Assembly: GCA_003140705.1 (NCBI GenBank)
Contig: PLKU01000151.1
Span: 1-16,529 of the forward strand
Source: Acidobacteriaceae bacterium
Lineage (GTDB): Bacteria; Acidobacteriota; Terriglobia; Terriglobales; Acidobacteriaceae
Direction of reading: 5' to 3'
DNA: 16,529 nt
The notes under the pieces were generated by a model. The model was not told the origin of the DNA, searched no databases, and saw only the letters and a program-made list of their open reading frames with translations. Shown piece after piece: positions 1 to 7,269 of this stretch. The position numbers and the translations under genes are program-made. The stretch's first letter is position 1; each line of letters starts with the position of its first letter.

Positions 1-152
1 CCATCCGTTCCATGCTTGCCATCGGCGGCAACGGCTACGTGCAATCCGGCGCTGGCATCGTAGCCGATTCCGTCCCTGAGCTTGAACACCAGGAGTCGAT
101 TAACAAAGCACAAGCGGTGATTCGGGCGATCGAGCGGGCACGAGAGATGTAG
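1..152 (+). CDS. trpE: Anthranilate synthase component I, C-terminal end (partial)
   Basis: Only the last 49 codons are present, in the frame beginning at base 3 and ending with TAG at 150-152. The visible protein contains GYVQSGAGIVADSVPE followed by an ESINKA segment. This is the conserved C-terminal chorismate-binding signature of TrpE/PabB enzymes (usually QAGAGIVADS...E..NKA). TrpE makes anthranilate from chorismate, using ammonia that the TrpG subunit releases from glutamine. The ending (NKAQAVIRAIERA) resembles TrpE more than PabB, but the two are hard to separate from so short a piece. The gene converges on the next one with 19 bases between stop codons. A trpG-type gene lies 1.5 kb away on the opposite strand, so the two subunits are not in one operon here. 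Confidence 0.9.
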   Translation, partial: IRSMLAIGGNGYVQSGAGIVADSVPELEHQESINKAQAVIRAIERAREM

Positions 153-171
153 GACAGCAGTTAGTGGCTTG

Positions 172-627
172 CTATCCCCTCCAGAATTCGACATTCCAGA
201 ACGGATAGCCGATCAGCCGATTCGCAGCGATCAAGAAGACAACACCGAAGACCAGCACGCCCGGCGCAACCGCCCATCGTCCCTCCGCAACGTCCATGCA
301 GACGTCGAGCAGCTGAATGAATCCGACAAGGACCATAAGGTTGGCCAGAGCGCGCCTGGCCCCGACAAGCAGAAGCGCGATCAGCATGATCGCCAGTGCG
401 AGATTGCGCGCCGCCAGGTATCCCGCAAAGATGCGCACCGCTCCATTGATCTCATCGTGCGGTGAAACCAGCATCGCCGGGTGAACCAGGGCAATCACCG
501 CGCCTATGGCCGTGAGCAAAGCGCCAACAATGACAAGAATCCGCATCCACCAGGCGATCGGCCGAAACTGCGCTAGCGGAGACGGTCCTATTGACCTCGA
601 GCGTGGGTCGCTCTTGATTTCAGACAT
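172..627 (-). CDS. Small four-helix membrane protein of unknown function
   Basis: This 151-residue protein has a short polar N-terminus (about residues 1-25) and then four hydrophobic segments at roughly 27-48, 65-88, 91-110 and 119-136, so it is an integral inner-membrane protein. The loop after helix 1 carries NGAVRIFAGYLAARNLALA, and a LLDVCMD segment follows helix 3. That pattern recalls small DUF4267/DUF4345-like membrane proteins, but I cannot assign the family with certainty. The ATG at 627 is preceded by GGGAG seven bases upstream, which supports this start. It lies 95 bases downstream of the FecR-like gene in the same direction and is probably the last gene of the trpG transcript. 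No catalytic motif is visible and no function is proposed. Confidence 0.75.
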   Translation of the reverse strand: MSEIKSDPRSRSIGPSPLAQFRPIAWWMRILVIVGALLTAIGAVIALVHPAMLVSPHDEINGAVRIFAGYLAARNLALAIMLIALLLVGARRALANLMVLVGFIQLLDVCMDVAEGRWAVAPGVLVFGVVFLIAANRLIGYPFWNVEFWRG

Positions 628-722
628 TGCGCGGCTCCCTTGGCGCCGAGGGCCTCAGGCGCATGCAGAAGGGATACGGTGCGGCCAGTGCCAATGTTCC
701 GAGTATGTGTGTCCCTGCGTCT

Positions 723-1685
723 TCACTCCGCTCCGAATAGACGCCGGAAGAACTTGCCCACCCCCGCGAAGAAGCCGGGCTTTTTCTTAGGCGCAGGGGC
801 CGACGGTGCAGCAGCCGGTTGCGCGTCGGGAACGGGCGTGGGCGCGTGGTCCGCGGCGTTGTACACCAAAGGCGGCACCGGCGCAGGCTGCGCATCTCCA
901 TTCCTGGCAACGCCTGGTGTGGCGGCAGGCAGCGGCGCCAGGCCCTCGCTCACTGCCAGCGGGAAATCGTTGCCCTTCGGCTCACTGGGCGGACAGCCGC
1001 AGGGCTCCTTTTCCTGGTCGACAACTTCTTTCAGACTGCCGTGCTGGAACATTACCCGCTGCCCCGGCTGCACACGATACGCTCCGCCATCAAAAACGCT
1101 GGAGACCAGTACGTACGGTGCATTCACCCCGGCGTTATCCACGCACGTGTCGCCGTGATCGCCCAGGCGAACCTTCATATCCACCGCACCCGGGCCGCCA
1201 ATGAGAATGCGAAAGTCCGGCGTCAGCAGGATGTCAGAGTTGCGCCCCGTGGCAAAGCTCGCCTCGATTGCGCCATGGTCCATCGCCATCATCAGCCCCG
1301 GAACCTCGGTGGACGGGGCGCTGGAGTCGGAGGCCAGCTTCACGGTCGTCGAAGCGCACACCCGCAACACTCCGCGATAAGGCAGTTCAACTTTAGTGGT
1401 CTCCGCGCCTGAGGTGATGCTCCCGCTGCCGACAATGACAGCCGAGCCCTGCGACACTTCCAGCGCCCCCGTCACTTTGGCTGCCTGGTCAGGGTTTTTA
1501 CGGTCCAGCGAGACAATCGCAATCGGCCGTGCGGCCGTCTCCGGAGCCGGCGCCAGTGCGGGAGCTGCCGCCGCGGGCGTCTCCTGCGCGCATGTCATCT
1601 GCGCAATGAGAATGAACGCCGCTAGCGGAAGACACGCTGAAAGACGTACGCGGCAAATCGGACTTAAGCGGCGCATCGTTCTCAT
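723..1685 (-). CDS. Exported FecR-like protein with Pro/Ala linker and cationic tail
   Basis: The 320-residue product begins with basic residues and a hydrophobic stretch (about 15-30) ending near TCAQ, a plausible Sec signal peptide. Residues about 70-225 look like a beta-rich FecR-like sensor or scaffold domain: LRVCASTTVKL, then MMAMDHGAIEASF, then ILLTPDFRILIGGPG, ending in YRVQPGQRVMFQ. A CGC motif at 229-231 begins a Pro/Ala-rich region, and the last 22 residues (from PKKKPGFF) form a short cationic, phenylalanine-rich tail. TrpG's stop lies only five bases upstream, so translation is probably coupled. The AGAGGG on the trpG stop is one base from the first ATG but ten from a second ATG at 1676, so the true start may be 1676. 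Family placement is by general resemblance; the function is unknown. Confidence 0.75.
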   Translation of the reverse strand: MRTMRRLSPICRVRLSACLPLAAFILIAQMTCAQETPAAAAPALAPAPETAARPIAIVSLDRKNPDQAAKVTGALEVSQGSAVIVGSGSITSGAETTKVELPYRGVLRVCASTTVKLASDSSAPSTEVPGLMMAMDHGAIEASFATGRNSDILLTPDFRILIGGPGAVDMKVRLGDHGDTCVDNAGVNAPYVLVSSVFDGGAYRVQPGQRVMFQHGSLKEVVDQEKEPCGCPPSEPKGNDFPLAVSEGLAPLPAATPGVARNGDAQPAPVPPLVYNAADHAPTPVPDAQPAAAPSAPAPKKKPGFFAGVGKFFRRLFGAE

Positions 1686-1690
1686 GCCCT

Positions 1691-2281
1691 CTACATGCTC
1701 AGGAAGTTGCGAATCATCTGGTGGCCGCCGTCAGTCAACACGCTCTCCGGATGGAACTGCACGCCCTCAATGGGCAATGTCCGATGCCGCAACCCCATGA
1801 TCACTGACCCGCCTGCCTTGCTTGCGCCGTTGGCCTCAGGTGTGCGCGCGGTAATCTCGAGGTCCTCGGGCAGCGACTTCTGCTCCACAATCAGCGAGTG
1901 GTAGCGCGTGCAGGTCAGCGGCGTGGGCAGGCCTGCGAAGATGCCCTTGCCGTCGTGCGTCACCTGGCTGGTCTTGCCATGCATCAGTTGGTGCGCCCGC
2001 ACTACCTTGCCGCCAAATGCCTCGCCGATGGCCTGGTGGCCCAGACAGACTCCAAGAATCGGCGCTTTCCCAGCCATGTGCCGGATCAGCGGAACAAGAA
2101 TCCCTGCCTCATGCGGCGTGCAGGGTCCGGGCGACAGCAGAATCCGATCTGGGTGCAACGCCTCCACCTGTTCCACCGTAAGCTCGTCATTGCGGTAGAC
2201 CTCGACCTCCGCGCCCAGCTCTCCCAGGTATTGGACAAGGTTGTACGTAAATGAGTCGTAGTTGTCGAGAACAAAGACCAT
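1691..2281 (-). CDS. trpG: Anthranilate/aminodeoxychorismate synthase glutaminase subunit
   Basis: A class I glutamine amidotransferase of 196 residues, the normal family length. It hydrolyses glutamine and channels ammonia to TrpE (tryptophan pathway) and possibly to PabB (folate pathway), since many bacteria use one amphibolic subunit. The N-terminus has the typical [18 protein letters not shown]. The oxyanion region is [11 protein letters not shown]. The nucleophile is C79 in [11 protein letters not shown], and the triad is completed by H177 and E179 in GVQFHPES. All key residues are intact. It is the first gene of a leftward group with the FecR-like and small membrane protein genes. It is physically separated from trpE and transcribed towards it. 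TrpG or PabA cannot be decided from sequence alone. Confidence 0.95.
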   Translation of the reverse strand: MVFVLDNYDSFTYNLVQYLGELGAEVEVYRNDELTVEQVEALHPDRILLSPGPCTPHEAGILVPLIRHMAGKAPILGVCLGHQAIGEAFGGKVVRAHQLMHGKTSQVTHDGKGIFAGLPTPLTCTRYHSLIVEQKSLPEDLEITARTPEANGASKAGGSVIMGLRHRTLPIEGVQFHPESVLTDGGHQMIRNFLSM

Positions 2282-2391
2282 GCTCTCCAGTCTAGCCGAA
2301 ATCCGGCGGAGCGCGAGACGGCATCGCTCCGGCCCGTTTCCCGGCCCTCCGAATCGCGGTATATTGGGTCTGTCACCCAGTGGAGGTACCC
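2282..2391. promoter_or_regulatory. Divergent promoter region between trpG and an exported-protein gene
   Basis: These 110 bases separate two divergently transcribed genes, so they must hold promoters in both directions. For the rightward gene there is a TATATT at 2360-2365 that could be a -10 box; the matching upstream hexamer (TTTCCC at 2337-2342, 17-base spacing) is poor. Just downstream, TGGGT-CTGTC-ACCCA (2365-2379) forms a five-base-pair hairpin or small dyad between the putative -10 box and the ribosome binding site GGAGGT at 2382-2387. I see no convincing -35/-10 pair for trpG. Confidence 0.35.
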
Positions 2392-3195
2392 GTGAGACGC
2401 CTTACCGGAACTCTTCTTCTTGCCCTCCTGGTGTCCGCAATTTGGGCGCAGGAAGCGCAGCAGCCCACCGTGGAAATGCGCGACGGTGGCACCTCTGTCC
2501 AGCAGATCAAGAAGGGTGTAGTCGCCGAGGTGCTTGAGAGCATCTACATTCCCGCTCTCACCGGCGCGCCTTTCACAGCCACCGTTCACACAGAATGGAT
2601 GCGTTTCACGCCAGACGGCGGAAGCTTCACGCTCGTCAATCAGCGGCCGATCGCCCGCGACCACGACGGTCGCATCTATGAAGAGCGCTGGACCCTGGTG
2701 CCCAAAGAAGGCAACTACAAGTCACAGAAGACGACGATCCAGATCGGCGACCCCACCGCCCATACGCTCTACAACTGCTTCATGTTCAACAAGCCTCGCA
2801 ACTGTTTTCTTGGATCCTTCAACGAGACCACCACGGCGGTTTACAAGCCGGCCATTGCAAAAAGCGGGCCGATTCCCAACACGGACGCCTTCACCACACA
2901 TGAGGATCTGGGAGTCGACAGCATCGACGGCATTGAAGTCGTCGGCACCCGCGACACCATCACCTATAACAAGGGCGCCATCGGCAACGACCGTCCCATC
3001 AGCGTGAAGCGCGAGTTCTGGTACGCCCCCAGCCTGGGTATCAACCTGCGCTCCGAGGTGAACGATCCGTCGTTCGGGAAGCAGATCTTTACCGTCACCG
3101 ATATCAACCTGTCCGAGCCTGACCCAAGGCTCTACGAACTGCCTGCGGGATTCCCGGTAATCGATCATAGAAAGCCTCCCGACGCAGCCGAGTGA
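2392..3195 (+). CDS. Exported protein of unknown function
   Basis: I chose the GTG at 2392 because GGAGGT (2382-2387) sits four bases upstream and the resulting protein begins with a clean signal peptide ([19 protein letters not shown], cleavage near residue 19). The GTG at 2380 would place the ribosome site inside the gene. The mature part is about 248 residues, with no membrane helix and no recognisable catalytic motif. It has many alternating polar/hydrophobic stretches, suggesting a beta-sheet fold. The C-terminal half contains [20 protein letters not shown] and then [11 protein letters not shown] and [11 protein letters not shown], a pattern I associate with uncharacterised Acidobacteriota exported proteins that resemble outer-membrane or periplasmic lipid-carrier-like folds. 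That comparison is from memory and unverified. Two cysteines (NCFMF and NCFLG) could form a disulfide. Confidence 0.75.
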   Translation: MRRLTGTLLLALLVSAIWAQEAQQPTVEMRDGGTSVQQIKKGVVAEVLESIYIPALTGAPFTATVHTEWMRFTPDGGSFTLVNQRPIARDHDGRIYEERWTLVPKEGNYKSQKTTIQIGDPTAHTLYNCFMFNKPRNCFLGSFNETTTAVYKPAIAKSGPIPNTDAFTTHEDLGVDSIDGIEVVGTRDTITYNKGAIGNDRPISVKREFWYAPSLGINLRSEVNDPSFGKQIFTVTDINLSEPDPRLYELPAGFPVIDHRKPPDAAE

Positions 3196-3354
3196 TTGAA
3201 TCCGACAGATACCCGCGCTAAGGCCGCCTTTCTCCGCATGCCGGCATTGGAGCGCGGGCCTCTGATGGGCGCGCTCGAGAGAACCACCGCAGAGGAGCGG
3301 GACTCGATGGGCCGCGCCTTGCGGCGCTTGTGCGAACTGCTCGACGAACCCTAG
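3196..3354 (+). pseudogene. Possible MarR-like C-terminal remnant
   Basis: Directly after the stop of the exported-protein gene, and in the same frame, 52 codons stay open to TAG at 3352-3354. They read like the end of a helical regulator: TRAKAAFLRMPALERGP, then ALERTTAEERDSMGRALRRL and CELLDEP. The pattern of an amphipathic helix followed by a T-x-EER helix cap and a leucine-rich last helix resembles the dimerisation helices of MarR-type regulators. No DNA-binding part and no ATG with a ribosome site precede it. It may be a decayed gene fragment, a short TTG-initiated ORF, or chance. The remaining 60 bases to acyP show nothing distinctive. Confidence 0.25.
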
Positions 3355-3414
3355 GGCACTGCCCTGACCGTCTCGGGTTGCGTCGCGAACGCCAATCTGC
3401 AAAACTGGCCTTGG

Positions 3415-3705
3415 ATGCAGACCATGGTTCTTCATTTCCTGATTCAAGGCCGAGTGCAGGGTGTGGGCTTCCGGTGGTATGTCCACCGCGAAGCCAGTGA
3501 ACTCGACCTGCGCGGATGGGTCCGCAACACCGAAGACGGCGAGGTTGAAGTGGTGGCGTCTGGCAATGACAAAGACCTGGCCGAGTTACGTGCCAGCCTG
3601 CGCCGCGGACCCCGTGGCAGCCGCGTCGACCGCCTGGTGGAACACTACCTCGACGACGCCGAAGCGGCGAATCTTGATTCCTTCAGGATTGAAGGCGCGT
3701 GGTGA
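3415..3705 (+). CDS. acyP: Acylphosphatase
   Basis: This small cytoplasmic enzyme hydrolyses acyl phosphates such as carbamoyl- and 1,3-bisphosphoglyceryl-phosphate. At 96 residues it matches the family. The phosphate-binding loop GRVQGVGFRWYV includes the catalytic arginine R20, and the catalytic asparagine is N38 in GWVRNTEDGEVEV. The expected alternating beta-alpha-beta pattern is present. The first ATG (3415) has only a weak ribosome site. A second ATG at 3424 gives MVLHFLIQGRVQ, a start more typical of the family, and has GGA eight bases upstream, so the true protein may be 93 residues. The gene stands alone between a possible remnant and a repeat cluster; context adds nothing about its physiological substrate. 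Confidence 0.93.
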   Translation: MQTMVLHFLIQGRVQGVGFRWYVHREASELDLRGWVRNTEDGEVEVVASGNDKDLAELRASLRRGPRGSRVDRLVEHYLDDAEAANLDSFRIEGAW

Positions 3706-3712
3706 AAGCAGG

Positions 3713-3755
3713 GGTCAGGGTTCAGGGATCAGAGAACAGCTGCTAGCAGCTAGCT
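3713..3755. repeat. Heptamer repeats and nested palindrome after acyP
   Basis: Three in-phase seven-base units follow each other: GTCAGGG, TTCAGGG, ATCAGAG (3714-3734). Then comes a perfect 14-base palindrome, AGCTGCTAGCAGCT (3738-3751), overlapping a second one, AGCTAGCT (3748-3755). An inverted copy of GGTCAGGG (3713-3720) occurs as CCCTGACC at 3833-3840. This resembles short dispersed intergenic repeats (REP-like) seen in many bacteria. No T-run follows, so it is not an obvious intrinsic terminator. Confidence 0.6.
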
Positions 3756-3825
3756 TCCATCTTTCCCCTGTTTGTTTTGCGCCGTAATGCAGAGATGCCA
3801 ATTCAACCTGATAGTTCCTGCCAGG

Positions 3826-3854
3826 TCTTAGTCCCTGACCGCTGCCTTTATAAT
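3826..3854 (+). promoter_or_regulatory. Putative apt promoter
   Basis: A perfect -10 hexamer TATAAT lies at 3849-3854, 82 bases before the apt start. The hexamer at 17-base spacing (TCTTAG, 3826-3831) is a poor -35 match, so the call rests mainly on the -10 box and its position in an intergenic region upstream of apt. Confidence 0.4.
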
Positions 3855-3935
3855 CTGTAGGGAAGCCGAACCGCACAATCGCCTGTTCTCTTCCTGCCAA
3901 ACCCAGCAAAGCCCCAGTCAGGAAGGAATCGACGA

Positions 3936-4502
3936 ATGTCTGAAGAAGCAAACGCCATCAGTGCCGCCAAACCCATCAATGTAGATGCACTTAAGCTGCT
4001 GGTGCGGACCGTGCCCGACTTCCCAAAGCCCGGGATTCTCTTCTACGACATCACCACTCTGCTGAAAGACAAGACCGGCTTCGCCCAGATGATTGACGCG
4101 CTGGCGGCGCATTACATTCCGCGCAAAGTGGACCTGGTGCTGGGCATTGAGGCGCGCGGTTTCATCTTTGGGCCAGCCCTGGCCTATCGGTTAAACGCAG
4201 GCTTTGTGCCCGTGCGGAAGCCGCGCAAGTTGCCCGCTCCCGTCGCGCGCGTCACCTACGACCTGGAGTACGGCTCCGATAGCCTGGAGATTCATCTGGA
4301 TGCAATTCAACGCGGCCAGAGTGTCGTGCTCGTCGACGATCTGCTGGCCACCGGAGGCACCATGGAGGCCACCATCAAGCTGGTAAGGCAGCTGGGCGGC
4401 GAGATTGCCGGACTGGCTTTTGCCGTGGAACTTGACTTCCTGAAGGGCCGCGAACGGTTCAAAGACTACGACGTCTTCAGCCTGCTACATTACGACGAGT
4501 AG
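3936..4502 (+). CDS. apt: Adenine phosphoribosyltransferase
   Basis: Apt converts adenine and PRPP to AMP and pyrophosphate, the main adenine salvage step in the cytoplasm. The 188-residue protein has the family start [20 protein letters not shown] at about 22-41. It then has [14 protein letters not shown] (70-83), the flexible hood around RKPRKLP (94-100), and the PRPP-binding loop [13 protein letters not shown] (130-142) with both aspartates. It is slightly longer than typical enzymes (about 170-180) because of a polar N-terminal extension of some 12 residues. The ATG at 3936 has AAGGA at 3923-3927, eight bases upstream. The gene appears monocistronic and converges on the response regulator, with only 36 bases between stops and no clear terminator hairpin there. 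Confidence 0.96.
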   Translation: MSEEANAISAAKPINVDALKLLVRTVPDFPKPGILFYDITTLLKDKTGFAQMIDALAAHYIPRKVDLVLGIEARGFIFGPALAYRLNAGFVPVRKPRKLPAPVARVTYDLEYGSDSLEIHLDAIQRGQSVVLVDDLLATGGTMEATIKLVRQLGGEIAGLAFAVELDFLKGRERFKDYDVFSLLHYDE

Positions 4503-4538
4503 AACAGCCCTCAGTGCGGCTCAGATAGGCTCAATCCA

Positions 4539-5312
4539 TCAGGATGCGTCTTCGGGCGCGGCCACCAAAGTGGCGGCGTCCGATTCGGCGTCACCGCTCT
4601 CCTCCTGGAACGACTGGGCGTCGGCAAACCGGTATCCCACGTAGACGTCCGTCAGAAGGTAAACAGGGTTGGACGGGTCATCTTCAATCTTCTTGCGCAG
4701 CTGTCGTACAAAGGTGCGCAGATACTCCACCTCTTCACGGCAGTCCGCTCCCCACACCGCTGCCAGCAGTTTGGCATAGGTCACCACCCGACCGGCGCGG
4801 CTCATCAGGCAATGCAGGATGTCGAACTCCTTGCGCGTCAAGTGCAGTGCCTGACCGCCTTTTGTGACAACCCGCTTTTGCGGCTCGAGCCGAATCTCAC
4901 CGATCTCGATGGGCGCATCCTCATTGCGGATGGGAGCCTTGACCCTGCGAACCGCGGCTCGAATGCGCGCAATCAGTTCGCGCGTACTGAACGGCTTGGT
5001 AACGTAATCGTCGGCGCCGAGATCGAGCGCCATCACCTTCTCCTCTTCCTGGTCGCGGACCGTAAGCATCAGAATGGGCAGCCTGAGAGCGAACGCACGA
5101 ATCCGACGAAGCGTCTCGACGCCGCCAATGCCCGGCATATTCACGTCCAGTAGCACGGCATCGTAGACAGCGTTGCGGAGCATCTGCAGCGCCTCCTCGC
5201 CTCGAGAGGCCTCAGCAACCTGAAAGCCGAGTTCGAGCAGCGGCGCCCGCAGTGCGCGGCGGATGGCTGGTTCGTCGTCGACCACAAGAATCCGAATTGC
5301 AGGCAGGTTCAT
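4539..5312 (-). CDS. KdpE-like response regulator (OmpR/PhoB family)
   Basis: A transcription factor of 257 residues. The receiver domain (about 6-118) has the acidic pair D12/D13, phosphoacceptor D56 in LLDVNMPG, T84 and K106 in DYVTKPFS. A winged-helix DNA-binding domain follows (about 134-229, HLTRKEFDILHCL then EYLRTFVRQLRKKIEDDP and VGYRF). The EYLRTFVRQLRKKIEDDPS segment is closest in style to KdpE. A polar tail of about 28 acidic residues is extra. I set the start at ATG 5312, where the kinase stop overlaps it as TGATG and AGGAG lies six bases upstream. The TTG one codon earlier is less likely. It is the second gene of a kinase-regulator operon. No kdpFABC genes are in view, so its target need not be potassium transport. 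Confidence 0.92.
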   Translation of the reverse strand: MNLPAIRILVVDDEPAIRRALRAPLLELGFQVAEASRGEEALQMLRNAVYDAVLLDVNMPGIGGVETLRRIRAFALRLPILMLTVRDQEEEKVMALDLGADDYVTKPFSTRELIARIRAAVRRVKAPIRNEDAPIEIGEIRLEPQKRVVTKGGQALHLTRKEFDILHCLMSRAGRVVTYAKLLAAVWGADCREEVEYLRTFVRQLRKKIEDDPSNPVYLLTDVYVGYRFADAQSFQEESGDAESDAATLVAAPEDAS

Positions 5313-6871
5313 CAAGAGCTCCTCTTGGGCATGGGTGCCGGAATGGCTGCGTAAAATGTCGTCCCTTCATTCTCTTCGCTGGTAACCCAAACGTAGCCGC
5401 CATGGATCAGTGCGGCGCGCTTGGCCACTGAAAGACCGATTCCGGTGCCCGAGGCGCGGTTGGATTGAGTGGAGGAACGATAGTATCGGTTGAAGATGCG
5501 CTCACGGTCTTCCATGGGAATCACGGGGCCGTAGCTATGGACTGAAAATATGGCCTCAGCGTTGACGTGAACCACGCGAATGGTAATCATGGTGCCGAAA
5601 ATCGAGTATTTGCAGGCATTGTCAATGTACTGGGTCAACAGCATCACCATCAGCTGCCGATCGCAGCACACCACCAGGTTATCGTCCTTCAGGTCCACGC
5701 AAACCTTCATGCTGGCCAAGCGGTCCCTCAGGCTGTCCACAACCTCTTCGATCAGCGACCCGACTCCCACCGGCGTGGCGTGGATGGTCACCTCGCCCGC
5801 ATCCAAGCGAGCAGTGGTCAGCAGGCGGTTGGTCAGGTCGTTCAGCAGCCCGGTCTGTTCATCTATCAGGGCAACCAGGTCCGCTTGCCCCGCTGACAAA
5901 TGTCCCATCTCGCCCAGCCCCGTGCTTGCTGCGCGGATAGCCGTCAGCGGTGTCTTGTATGCGTGGGCCAGGCTATCCAGCACTGTCGCGCGCAGCTGCT
6001 CGGTGCGTCGTTCAGTCTCGATGCGGCTCTCATTCGCAAAGGCTCGATAGCGGTCGAAGGTAATGGCAATCAGCGACGCAATGGCGTTGTTTGTCAGCGG
6101 TGTGGTCTCACCACGCACAAGCAGGCTGCCCACCGGCACCGTGCCTAGCCGGACGACGCGTCGCCCCAGCCCGGTCTGCGGATCGTCGTCTGAAGTCTCG
6201 AAATAATAGACGTTCTGCGCCGTCTCCTGCGGATCAGTGCTCCAGTACCCGGCCTGATACACATCGTGCAGGTCAGCATCGAAAACAGCCACCGCCTCCA
6301 GCGCAAAGATTTCGTGAACCAATTCCACCAACTGAGGACCCGGCTCGACGTGAAGGTTCATTTGCAGGGTGCGCCGCGTGAACTCATACAGGTCGTGCAT
6401 CTGCCCGCCCCTGGACTCTGCCTCACGCGCATGGCCCGTAACCCTTGCGGAGAGCCGGCTGACCAGCAACGCCACCAGCACAAACACAATCAGCGTGACG
6501 GAGTTGGCCGGATCGGCCGCCGGATTGAACTGCGGCTCATGAACGCTCAGGTATCCGTGTGCCAGGACCGCTGAAAATGAGACGATGACCGCCTGCCAGA
6601 ATCCGCAAAGCAGCGCCGTGGGAACAACGATCAGCAGGTAGAGCAAGACCTCTACCGGGAGCAGCCATCCGGACCAGTGTGCAAAGGCCGAAACAAGAAT
6701 GACGGCCACAACCCCCAGCGCACACTCCAGCGTGAACAACAGCGCGCGCAGTCCCGACCCGCGGGAACGCATGGCGCCTAAGGCGGAACGCACGGGGATA
6801 TAAGTTCCAGACAACCAGCCACCCACCTCTCGATTCCGACGGGCTTTGGGGAAAACCCGCGGCCGGGACAC
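5312..6871 (-). CDS. KdpD-like sensor histidine kinase lacking the Usp module
   Basis: The 519-residue protein has four membrane helices at about 43-63, 70-84, 88-105 and 125-141, in a DUF4118-like arrangement as in KdpD. A GAF-like region follows (about 170-275). The dimerisation helix carries H303 in SLAHAYKTPLTAIRA, and a HATPase_c domain occupies about 400-512. The N box is YIDNACKYS (N418), the F box is DRERIFNRYYRS and the G2 box is GTGIGLSVAK. The G1 box, normally V-x-D-x-G-x-G-I-P, reads VHSYGPVIP here, so the adenine-contacting Asp is Ser446 and a glycine is Val450. The N-terminal KdpD and Usp domains of full KdpD (about 900 residues) are absent. The GTG start has only a weak ribosome site; ATG at codon 34 is possible. 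Confidence 0.9.
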   Translation of the reverse strand: MSRPRVFPKARRNREVGGWLSGTYIPVRSALGAMRSRGSGLRALLFTLECALGVVAVILVSAFAHWSGWLLPVEVLLYLLIVVPTALLCGFWQAVIVSFSAVLAHGYLSVHEPQFNPAADPANSVTLIVFVLVALLVSRLSARVTGHAREAESRGGQMHDLYEFTRRTLQMNLHVEPGPQLVELVHEIFALEAVAVFDADLHDVYQAGYWSTDPQETAQNVYYFETSDDDPQTGLGRRVVRLGTVPVGSLLVRGETTPLTNNAIASLIAITFDRYRAFANESRIETERRTEQLRATVLDSLAHAYKTPLTAIRAASTGLGEMGHLSAGQADLVALIDEQTGLLNDLTNRLLTTARLDAGEVTIHATPVGVGSLIEEVVDSLRDRLASMKVCVDLKDDNLVVCCDRQLMVMLLTQYIDNACKYSIFGTMITIRVVHVNAEAIFSVHSYGPVIPMEDRERIFNRYYRSSTQSNRASGTGIGLSVAKRAALIHGGYVWVTSEENEGTTFYAAIPAPMPKRSS

Positions 6872-7269
6872 ATCGATCTACCAAGACGGACGCTTAAGCC
6901 GGGCAAACTTCGGGCTGTGCGCCTAAATTGCGGTGCATGACGCCATATTGTGGGTCAGCGCTCCCGTTTTGAACGGCCGAGGGGCTCAGAACGGGGATGT
7001 TTAGACAAATTTTAGCAGGCCTCTGATGGACATTTCACAGGGTCTTCTATATGGGGCCCCCTGGCCAGGCTTAAACCGGGCTTGTCCCAGATCGAGCTCT
7101 TCATCTTCGCACCTCATTTAAGATTCCTCATTTCATCTTTATTACACTGGTTTTAGCATTCAGAAGACTCAACGGGACCCTGCATGCGTCCGGTGGAAGA
7201 CACTTCAACGGGCGAATCTTATCCATTCAGATTCAATGATCCAGATCGTCAAAATCCAGGAGCAAGTTG
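6872..7269. other. Divergent intergenic region between the kinase and small-peptide genes
   Basis: About 400 bases without a credible gene. It must contain the leftward promoter of the kinase operon and the rightward one of the small-peptide gene. A stretch richer in A+T (about 7110-7160) is the likeliest promoter zone for the latter, but I find no good -35/-10 pair. Dyads are the hairpin listed separately at 6962-6996 and the adjoining palindromes GGGGCCCC (7053-7060) and CCTGGCCAGG (7060-7069). No riboswitch consensus was recognised. Confidence 0.5.
6962..6996. other. Eleven-base-pair stem-loop in the kinase upstream region
   Basis: TCCCGTTTTGA (6962-6972) pairs with TCAGAACGGGG (6986-6996), counting two G-T pairs, around a 13-base loop. 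It could be an operator dyad or an RNA hairpin. Its position about 90-125 bases upstream of the kinase start allows a role in either direction, and nothing else distinguishes it. Confidence 0.35.

Noticed and set aside
169..1412. Several rightward open frames opposite the membrane and FecR-like genes
   Set aside because: They are antisense to genes with good starts, signal or membrane features, and contain Arg/Pro-rich shadow sequence typical of G+C-rich DNA.
2086..2664. Leftward frame of 192 codons spanning the trpG start
   Set aside because: Overlaps both trpG and the exported-protein gene in other frames and shows no conserved motif.
4539..6871. Calling the two-component pair KdpD and KdpE outright
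   Set aside because: The kinase lacks the N-terminal KdpD and Usp modules and no potassium transport genes are present, so only likeness is claimed.
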